From: Piscicola geometra
Lineage: Eukaryota; Annelida; Clitellata; Hirudinida; Piscicolidae
Assembly (NCBI GenBank): GCA_943735955.1
Contig: OX030955.1
Location: 14,923,083-14,987,082, forward strand
Length of the DNA stretch: 64,000 bases
Reading direction: 5' to 3'
The position numbers were made by a program, and so were the translations under genes. Below, one piece after another: positions 54,601 through 64,000 of this stretch. How positions within the stretch are numbered: the first letter of the stretch is position 1; each line of letters begins with the position of its first letter. The notes under the pieces were generated by a model. That model had not been told where the DNA came from and made no database searches. It worked only from the letters and a program-made list of their open reading frames with translations.

Positions 54601-56040
54601 AAAGTTTTGAAATTTTTAGAGAAATAATTTTTAATGCTCACATAAAGATACGAATAAGGCTTGCTTAGATCGTTTAGTTCTACTTGACCGTCTCACAGAT
54701 AGCAAATGTTACTGAAGCCACAAACGAAGTGTCAACTAAACGACATATGCAACTCTTCTGAGCTCCTGTCAGCGCATGCGGGCATTCTGAGTGGATGATG
54801 GATTCCAAAGCACCTAGTCCTAAAGTGCATTTACCAAACATAACTGAGAGAACTTGTAGTAATTGTTAAACAAGCATTTATATAAAAAATGATTAAAACT
54901 AAGATTCTTAAAAATAAACCTTTTAGAAACTAAGAACTGAAAGAAAAATCAAACAGATTTCCAATTCTAGAATAAAAACGAGTAACAAAACTTTCTACTT
55001 AAATTTGCTTTCACAGAAAAAGGCTGAATATAGATTTGAATTTCTTGTTCTGTGACGTAAGATGTTCACGGCATTGATCTTGAGACGCCATTATGATACT
55101 AATTAGGAAAATAATTAATGTTTGAATTATTGAATTGGAAAGTTACTTACGATTTTATTATACTATTGTTTAATTTCTTTTTATTTTATTTTACTTAGTT
55201 TTAATCATATTTTTTAATGAATTGCCATCTGGAAACGTCTTGATTCAGGCCTCAACTGAAATGAAATATTATGTTTATTAAAATATTAAGTGTCTATAAA
55301 AAAAACTTTGATTAATCAAATTTAGTTACAAAATTGATTTAGGTAAATTTAATGTCTGCATTTAATTCTGAATAGTTACAGTTAGAATAATTGAAATGAT
55401 ATTTAATTATTTTAGACACATTAAAATGTGCAACCACTATGAAAAATATGCTAATGATCTCAAGTGGCGATTGTTAATAATCTGTAAAACAGCACAATCA
55501 AATGCTTTTATTTAAAATCTACCTTTTAAATAGAAATTGTAATTAAATAATATTTATGACGGTTGCTACCTTAACCTATTCAGAATTACCACCGCTCGCC
55601 CTATTAGCTTAGTGCTCTAATTCATGAGCACTCTGCACAAACAGACATGCCCCTTTGATGCCGCCAACCACCATTTATAAAAATTACAACAATTTCTACA
55701 TTTTGTAGTAATTTTATTTTTTAATGTTTCGTGAATGTTTGAGTATCATTTTCATTTTATTTATTTAACAAAAGATTTTGGCATTAATAAAAATCTTCTT
55801 GCAAACACTAATTTATTCTCAATAATTTCCTTATCAGGATGAATTTTGAGTAGTTCTAAGGCTTGAATAATTTATCTTATATTGTATTTTGAACAGCTTT
55901 TTGTGGAAGAGTTTTCAAAATAGAGTTGAGCTTCGAGAAATAAATCTAAAGACACACTTCTCAATACTGTGTCATATAAACTTGTGTACTCTCCGTGAAT
56001 AACTATTTTAGCACTACATAATATTGCAAGTAATTTTATT

Positions 56041-56101
56041 TTAGTGATTTAATTTGACAAATGTGCAATTATTACTTTCATCCTGGTAGTCTTTCCGGCT
56101 C
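56041..56101 (-). CDS. Ig protein, last exon
   Basis: ESRKDYQDESNNCTFVKLNH then TAA (56041-56043). Acceptor TTATAG. A minus-strand AATAAA directly follows the stop (56035-56040). No ITIM or ITAM in the tail. Confidence 0.68.
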
Positions 56102-58133
56102 CTATAAAAAAAAGATGCTTTAAATAATAATTTTAAAAATCAAAGAGCTTAAAAAGTTATTTCAAGATATAAAAAAAATATTTAAAAAATATTTTATCTT
56201 ATTTTTATTGAGACCTGACTAGTTTAGTGAAGTTAAATCAAATAATAAAGTATTAACTACTCAGAAACATACTCAGCCTTCAGCAGTGTTGCTTCTGAAA
56301 AAATAAATAATAATTTTGAAAAATCATTTAATGGAAAACAATGATTAATTTAAATTCAAAGTCTTTAGAGATGAATAAAATGTTTACGAGTAGGCTTTTG
56401 TCGACTTGAGTTGCTTCTTTTTTTGTAGAGAAGGAAAGCGATGATGATGAGGAGGAAGATGAGAGCAATGATGATGATGATGATGATCAATAAAATGTTT
56501 CCACTTTCTCCAAGCACTGAAGAAAGGGATGAGAGAGTTGAAATTATTATAAAAGACCATTAGAATCCTCGCTGAATTGCCGATTTAGAGTGATTAGATG
56601 GTTTATTTCTTGAATTTGAGAAAAGAGCGCTATAGAAATGTATTTGATTGATTGATTTATAGAAAAAAATAACTCATAAAGAAACAAAAATGAAAACACA
56701 TTAAACTATATTATAAGGGTGTTATTCTTTGAGTATCATTAATTGAAAAGATAAATTCGTTTGAGCTCGAAAGGTTCTCAAAACCTTTTTGTGAGCGTAG
56801 AAATGCAAACTATTTTCAGGATTTCTATTAAAGCTATGTCAACGAATCAGTTTGGGAAAGTGGAAAGAATTATGACAACTCACATATTTGTCCTTTCGAA
56901 GGGGGATCTGTAAGGCAAACATTTTAGATTATTGACATTATATAAAAAATATTTTTAAAATACTTAAAATATAAATATTCATAAAAAAATTATATATTTT
57001 TTTGTTTCCCGAAAATAAACTTTCGTCTCCATTGTTCTCTCACACAAAGTCCAATACAAACGGACACAAACTCACGTTGAACAGTGATGTTCCACGCCTT
57101 TTCGACAATTTCTGAATCTACCTGCTTCGCGGTACATCTCACCAAGACTTCTTTATCGGCCACTAATGTGTCTTGCAGTCTGTGCTCAATCATGTCCGAT
57201 GTCTCAGAAACCACTTTTTCGCCATTCACCCACATCGTCATTTTGGACAATGGGTTGCTTTTGGCTGAGCAGTTGATGACATTTCCCGCATAAAACGCCC
57301 CTTCACTCGGTCCCGTCAGTTCCTTGATTTTGTCTGTCGTTGTGTCAAATATCGAACATATTTTCATAGTGCTCTATTGTGCTGAGTAACTGTGAAACAA
57401 AAAGTTTTATAAAAGCCTAAAAAGCAATAAAAAACGAAAAAAGTTAACATTTTGAAGCGACTTACAAGTGACGTTGAACTTCCAAGAGCAGGAGGCTCGC
57501 GTGAAATTATTGACTATGCACACAAAGGTCTGTCCGTCTAACTCTGGAGTGGCAGTTCCACTGCTGTTGAAGGTTGGCCCATCAAAGTCTTCCGACGACT
57601 CGCCTTCCAATTCCGGGTGAATCTCAATTGTTTCCTCGCCTTTGTACACACAACGGACCTTCAAGGCTTCTCCTTCGTTGTAGTGAGTTTCACCAGTGCA
57701 TTCGGGCAGTGCTTGGGAAAAATCATTTTTACTTTTTAAAAATTGTCAGAGGAACCTGAAAGCTGGGAGACTTTTAGAGAGATGTTCAAAAGCCTAAAGA
57801 ATTGAAAATGGAATGACTCACTTGCGATAATGATAACATTGTAAAGCATCTTTGAGGTTGTCTTGTTGTTTACAACTTCACACCACAAATTCCCTCGCGC
57901 TTCGGCTTTCTCCATGACGAGGGAGAAGTCAGCAAGATCCACTGAAAATCCTTTTTTAGCTAACGTTGGGATAACCATGTCACTGACCGAGGAATTGAAG
58001 AGGACGTTCGGTACACTCTTTTGATTGAAAATGTAATCCTTCCACACGACCACCGATGTTTCCGTTCTTGGAAAAGGACATTCCAGCCTTATTGTATCTC
58101 CTTTCCAAGCTGTAATTTTGATCTCTCCATCTC
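56041..58133 (-). CDS. Type I membrane protein with three Ig-like domains (5' incomplete)
   Basis: Seven minus-strand exons join in phase: 57822-58133, 57466-57711, 57076-57333, 56884-56907, 56388-56516, 56273-56294, 56041-56101, giving 349 residues and a stop. The three Ig-like domains each fill one phase 1-1 exon, as in most Ig-superfamily genes. Conserved pairs: RLECPF...NLWCEV with VVWKDY between; KVRCVY...TFVCIV; VINCSA...VLVRCTAK with MWVNG between. N-glycosylation sequons are frequent (NSS, NKT, NFT, NVT, NIT). One transmembrane helix (ILLIIIIIIALIFLLIIAFL) is followed by stop-transfer YKKR and a ~40-residue tail. No signal peptide exon was found; it should lie upstream. Probably an adhesion or recognition receptor; ligand unknown. 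Confidence 0.8.
56273..56294 (-). CDS. Ig protein, cytoplasmic tail micro-exon (22 bases)
   Basis: QATLLKA between TTTTTTCAG and the canonical donor GTATGT; phase 1 to 2. Confidence 0.6.
56388..56516 (-). CDS. Ig protein, transmembrane exon
   Basis: LLGESGNILLIIIIIIALIF, LLIIAFLLYKKRSNSSRQKP T. A ~23-residue hydrophobic helix with basic residues on the inner side. The (ATC)n run codes the isoleucines. Confidence 0.82.
56884..56907 (-). CDS. Ig protein, juxtamembrane micro-exon (24 bases)
   Basis: HPPSKGQI. Acceptor CTTACAG, donor GTGAGT, phase 1 to 1; a short stalk before the membrane. Confidence 0.6.
57076..57333 (-). CDS. Ig-like domain 3 exon
   Basis: KIKELTGPSEGAFYAGNVIN C, TMWVNGEKVVSE, DKEVLVRCTAKQ, WNITVQ. 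The open frame extends further upstream, but only the acceptor ACGACAG at 57334 keeps phase with domain 2. Donor GTGAGT. Confidence 0.78.
57466..57711 (-). CDS. Ig-like domain 2 exon
   Basis: TGETHYNEGEALKVRCVYKG, then LDGQTFVCIVNNFTRASCSW. Cysteines of the fold are visible, but the central Trp is not obvious. Donor GTAAGT, phase 1 to 1. Confidence 0.8.
57822..58133 (-). CDS. Ig-like domain 1 exon (V-type)
   Basis: DGEIKITAWKGDTIRLECPF, VVVWKDYIFNQ, FSLVMEKAEARGNLWCEVVN. Two cysteines, core Trp and a D/E-x-A/G-x-x-x-C end strand. Phase 1 to 1, donor GTGAGT. Confidence 0.82.
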
Positions 58134-58556
58134 CTTGAAGTGAGACAAATAATATTGCTTTTAAAGATGTTTTGTTGATGCATCAGAGAAACTTTCTACA
58201 TTTTAAACATTTAAATTATGCTTTTAAACAATAACTTATAAACCCCTCGTAGATAGAGTTTGAAGGGGAAATGTTAAAAAAAGTCAAACTAACTTGAATT
58301 ATTTAAAATTTTGTTTTTAAATCATGGGAAAATCGTTAGTGATGTTGAGCATCTTAAAAGAAAGCTGTGGAACAGTGAGTATTGCTGAGAAGTGTCTTCA
58401 AATCAGTTCACTGATGCAAACAACTTAGCCAGAAATACCTATGACTCTTCACTAAAAACTTTTCACCAAAGCTTTTAATAGATTTGCATTTTTTTGTTTT
58501 TAATAACATTTCTAATTCTTTAGGGCACAGCCCTGCAGTCAATACCGGCATTTAAA

Positions 58557-59125
58557 TAAATGCTGATTTGATTGGTCAAATGCTGATATGATTGGTCAAA
58601 TGCTGATATGATTGGTCAAATGCTGATATGATTGGTCAAATGCTGATATGATTGGTCAAATGCTGATATGATTGTTCAAATGCTGATATGATTGTTCAAA
58701 TGCTGATATGATTGGTCAAATGCTGATATGATTGGTCAAATGCTGATGTGATTGGTCAAATGCTGATATGATTGGTCAAATGCTGATGTGATTGATCAAA
58801 TGCTGATATGATTGGTCAAATGATGATGTGATTGGTCAAATGCTGATATGATTGGTCAAATGCTGATGTGATTGGTCAAATGCTGATGTGATTGGTCAAA
58901 TGCTGATATGATTGGTAAAATGCTGATATGATTGTTCAAATGCTGATGTGATTGGTCAAATGCTGATATGATTGGTAAAATGCTGATATGATTGTTCAAA
59001 TGCTGATATGATTGGTCAAATGCTGATGTGATTGGTCAAATGCTGATGTGATTGGTCAAATGCTGATATGATTGGTAAAATGCTGATATGATTGTTCAAA
59101 TGCTGATGTGATTGGTCAAATGCGG
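58557..59125 (+). repeat. 20-base minisatellite upstream of the Ig-protein exons
   Basis: About 28 copies of AAATGCTGATATGATTGGTC with few variants. On the gene strand most units contain CCAAT. Confidence 0.95.
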
Positions 59126-59919
59126 ATTTGATTTATCGAATCTTATTCAAGCTCCACTACTATGAAGCGACTCATTATATTACCTAGGACATCCATTTTA
59201 AAACTTAAAATGAACATAAATTAGATTATAGTTCTTTGTTATGTTGCCTCTTTGTTAGGTTATCAATTATAACAAAAAAGATAGAGCAGATTAGCAATGT
59301 TTCGTTGTTGATCTTGCTTTTAAAGTCTTTATTCATTGTTAGATTTCCTATCCCTTCATGCTTCCTTTCAAAATTCCAACCAGAATTTTGTTAATTTATT
59401 TTACATTTTATATATCAATTCCAACAAAATAAATTTTTGAAATTTTTTATTTTTGTTTTTTTATAGAATTTTTGGTCTCATTCATCTTATTATGGATTCC
59501 TTTATTTAAATATTTTCAAATAATCACAACCTAAAAACATATAATCAATCGTCTTTTGCAGCGTGCTCAAAACATCTGGCTTCATCGAGTGCTGACAAAG
59601 GACCACAGTCTCTACACGAGAAGGGAACTTGTGAGCCATTAAAAGCTCAACTGGACGCAAGAAACCTCAGTTGCTTCGCTTCTTCAATGCAAAATGCACA
59701 TTGAATTTTATATTCTTCGAATAACGTTGAAAAAAACTCTTAAAAGTGTTCTGTGTTGTTTGAAGAGATATATTTAGTGCACAGGCATAATGTATTCATA
59801 GCCTTCGTATTGATAGATGCATGCGTAACCTGTTGCACCTGTATTAGCTGCTGTTGAGATGATTGGAGAGATGCGTGGAAAAAGTGAGATGAGGAAAAGA
59901 GATGGAAGGATGGTGAGAA

Positions 59920-60065
59920 TGGTGAGGAAGGGAAGGAGGGTGAGAAAGGTTGAAGAGAGGAAGGAGGGGGAGGAGGGGGAGGAGGGGGAGGAGGGTGAGG
60001 AGGGGGAGAAGGGGGAGGAGGGAGAGGAGGGTGAAGAAGGGGAGGAGGGGGAGGAGGGGGCGGAA
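59920..60065 (+). repeat. GGA/GGG purine-rich repeat
   Basis: GAGGAGGGGGAGGAGGGTGA words; almost all purine on one strand. Confidence 0.9.
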
Positions 60066-60289
60066 ACAATGAGTTATCGTTAATATTAAGGCTTCGGACA
60101 ATGTTAAAAACTATAAAATGGCCTATTACAGAACGCGTGACGATGATGATGAATATGATGATGATGATGATGACCACGATGGTAATAAAGATGAAGATGA
60201 TGATGATGACCCGGATGATGACATATTGAAGTGTTTAAGAGTTTGGGTGACCTTGTTGACTGTACAGCATATGCTATTTATAAGGGAAG

Positions 60290-60460
60290 TGATGGTGTTG
60301 TTGAATGCTATGATGATGGTGTTGTTGGTTGCTATGAAGATGGTGTTGTTGGTTGCTATGATGATGGTGGTTGGTTGGTTGTGATGGTTGTGTGAGGGTG
60401 GGCTGGTTGTGATGGTTGTGTGAGGGTGGGTTGGTTGTGATGGTGGCGGTTTGGTTTGAT
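60290..60460 (+). repeat. GT-rich imperfect repeats
   Basis: Two to three copies each of GATGGTGTTGTTGGTTGCTA and TGTGAGGGTGGGTTGGTTGT-like words. Confidence 0.75.
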
Positions 60461-60511
60461 GGAAGCGGTCACAACACCTGAGTTGTTCTTTATGTAACTT
60501 GAGTGATGATT

Positions 60512-60960
60512 CCTTTCTTTTAATGATTTTTTTATTTAAATGATTCTTTTATTTTAATGATTCTTTTATTTTAATGATTCTTTTATTTTAATGATTCTTT
60601 TATTTTAATGATTCTTTTATTTTAATGATTCTTTTATTTTAATGATTCTTTTATTTTAATGATTCTTTTATTTTAATGATTCTTTTATTTTAATGATTCT
60701 TTTATTTTAATGATTCCTTTATTTAAATGATTCTTTTATTTAAATGATTCTTTTATTTTAATGATTTTTATTAATATAATGATTTTTATTAATATAATGA
60801 TTTTTATTAATATAATGATTTTTATCAATATAATGATTTTTATTAATATAATGATTTTATTAGTATAATGAGTTTATTATTATAATAACTTTATTATTAT
60901 AATAACTTTCTTATTATAATAACTTTATTATTATAATGACATTATTCATATAATAACTTT
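60512..60960 (+). repeat. 17/18-base AT-rich minisatellite
   Basis: About 15 copies of TGATTCTTTTATTTTAA, grading into TGATTTTTATTAATATAA and ATAACTTTATTATT units. Confidence 0.92.
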
Positions 60961-61316
60961 ATTAGTATGAGTCTTATCATGACGATGTTTATTAAGTTTT
61001 TGTCAAGAGTTGCCTTTCCTGGCGTAGCCCAGTCATCGCACCATGATGCAAATACATTCCCTTTGAGGTGCAACTCACAAAAGGTTGTAAAAATTCAATA
61101 AAAGTTCCAAGTATTTTGGTTTTTCTTTTTTAATTCTTTTCAAGCACGTCTTCAAACACACAACAGCATGAAGCTTTCAAATATATGAAGTCGATTCGAT
61201 GTCTATTTAAATTCAGCTGAATAGGATAGATAACCTTTAGGCACCAGTCATTCATTGGAAATTACAATTGCAAATTGTGGACGGGTCAAAGTACTGTAAC
61301 TGACTCGGTCGCCAAC

Positions 61317-62810
<1,494 letters not shown>

Positions 62811-63018
62811 CTTAGCAGAGTCCTCTTTTAATGCGCAATCAGAACATTATGATTATTTTTGCTATTATTATTATTATTTTTATTATCCATTTGAAACCGA
62901 CACTAAACAAAAGAGCCAGATTTTCCAAAAAAGTTTTCCATTTCAAATAATCTAAGCTATCGCACCTTCTCAACTCTCTCATCACCATATTCTTCATCAT
63001 CAACTCATCTTCTTCATC

Positions 63019-63022
63019 ATCC

Positions 63023-63080
<58 letters not shown>

Positions 63081-63081
63081 T

Positions 63082-63152
<71 letters not shown>

Positions 63153-63153
63153 T

Positions 63154-63230
<77 letters not shown>

Positions 63231-63231
63231 A
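63019..63231. repeat. (ATC)n microsatellite
   Basis: About 70 copies with two ATT interruptions. Confidence 0.97.
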
Positions 63232-63239
63232 TTCATCAC

Positions 63240-64000
63240 CCCTTTTGAAAATTGTTTCATTGCATACAAATTAGGGCTTGAATAGTATCGAGTTGAAGCG
63301 CAAGTTTGTACAAACCGAGAACATTTAAAAAACTGGGAATAACACATAATGACCTTTCATGAGTTTAAAATGTCGACAACATTTTTGAACGACTAAATTA
63401 AGATCTTTTTCAAGCCGTAATAAGTATCAGTGAAATCAGTGAAGAGTCCTGTCTCAAGTGACCTCCAAACTATCTCCAAATGACCTTCATGTGGCCTTCA
63501 GATGACCTCCAAATGACCTTTAGATGGCCTCCAAAGTGGACCACCGTCCAATTATTGGACCAATCGTTGATTTTTAGGACCAGCTTCGTACTCAACCAAC
63601 CAATTCAACATTTGATGAAAGGATGCATTGAGAAGGTCTTTAGGCGCAGGTCAGAGTCTTTTGTTGTACGCATACAAATCACTTTAAGTTTCTTAATAAA
63701 TTGTTAATCAGTTTATTTTGATTGATGTTCATTATTAACGAAATGAATTAAAAAAAGAATTAAGTTTCACAAAGGAGAAGAAGAGAACTTGAGAGGGGGA
63801 ATAAAGAATTGAGTCATATAGCTCAACACCAGCATATCTTCCTGCTATTTTGAACAACAAATAGATAAATTGCTCTCTTCGTCACTTCTATGAGTTTGCT
63901 ATTTTTAACTCTTTCTGGCCTATATTCTCCTCCGATGGTAGAATGGCAAAATCATCTCAAAATTGCGAGCATCATCATTCTTTGCCGAGTCCATTAGCTC
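63240..64000. other. Right edge, no recognised gene
   Basis: Contains a few near-repeats of ATGACCTTCAGATGGCCTCC-like words (63460-63540) and otherwise unremarkable sequence. Confidence 0.4.

Larger units (their letters stand above)
49700..56030. other. Intergenic DNA between the poly-calmodulin and Ig genes
   Basis: Strongly AT-rich. Besides the SINEs, foldbacks and TTAACG element listed separately, I see two unproven exon-like pieces: minus 52830-52998 (GGGCTSRDDFKRSFIACIRN) and plus 53461-53546 (MSSYQELYNFPELNYVQKVV, ending at a GTATAA donor-like site). The promoter of the poly-calmodulin gene should lie near 49.36-49.6 kb, but no TATA box can be singled out. Confidence 0.4.
59130..61310. 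other. Region upstream of the Ig-protein exons
   Basis: The expected signal-peptide exon was not found. Contents are the repeats listed separately and AT-rich DNA. Confidence 0.4.

Noticed and set aside
59740..60177. Pro/Leu-rich open frames on both strands
   Set aside because: Generated by the GGA/GGG purine repeat; no splice or domain support.

Overview
The window is animal nuclear DNA. Genes are split into short exons with GT-AG introns, the intergenic and intronic DNA is AT-rich, and it is crowded with microsatellites, minisatellites, hAT-type DNA transposons, a CR1/jockey-like LINE family and tRNA-derived SINEs. The gene content (ANKMY1-type MORN/ankyrin/MYND protein, calmodulin-like protein, Ig receptor) fits an invertebrate metazoan. 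The sequence alone does not fix the phylum. There is no bacterial-style operon, CRISPR array or phage.

All three genes I can rebuild lie on the minus strand. (1) About 4.4-15.3 kb: an ANKMY1-like gene of 17 phase-consistent exons, missing its 5' end, with MORN repeats, then ankyrin repeats, then a C-terminal MYND zinc finger. One intron seems to need a GC donor. (2) 17.9-49.4 kb: a gene of at least 23 coding exons with a start codon (MSRK...) and a stop codon. It encodes about 670-720 residues made almost wholly of calmodulin-like EF-hands, 16 in total. In the first twelve, every fourth loop is degenerate, and the exon coding for the first EF pair of each module is exactly 144 coding bases three times. 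This tandemly expanded 'poly-calmodulin' is the most unusual gene here. (3) About 56.0-58.1 kb: the 3' seven exons of a type I membrane protein with three Ig-like domains, one transmembrane helix and a short basic tail.

The introns of gene 2, and some of gene 1, are swollen with tandem repeats that often begin at a splice site. The intron 18.1-18.9 kb and the ANKMY1 intron at 6.0-6.3 kb repeat the donor itself. Other arrays (about 24.0 kb, 32.4 kb, 41.2 kb) sit where the polypyrimidine tract should be. Transposons are nested: a hAT-like element with 8-bp target duplication sits in a minisatellite at 25.0-26.6 kb and itself contains an inverted-repeat element that holds a tRNA-like sequence.

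The rest (0-4.3, 11-14.7, 15.3-17.9, 49.4-56.0 and 58.2-64 kb) holds degenerate transposons, SINEs, a LINE at each end of the window and simple repeats. The gene models were built by eye from open frames, splice dinucleotides and phase agreement. Exon edges may be off by a base or two, and none has transcript support.
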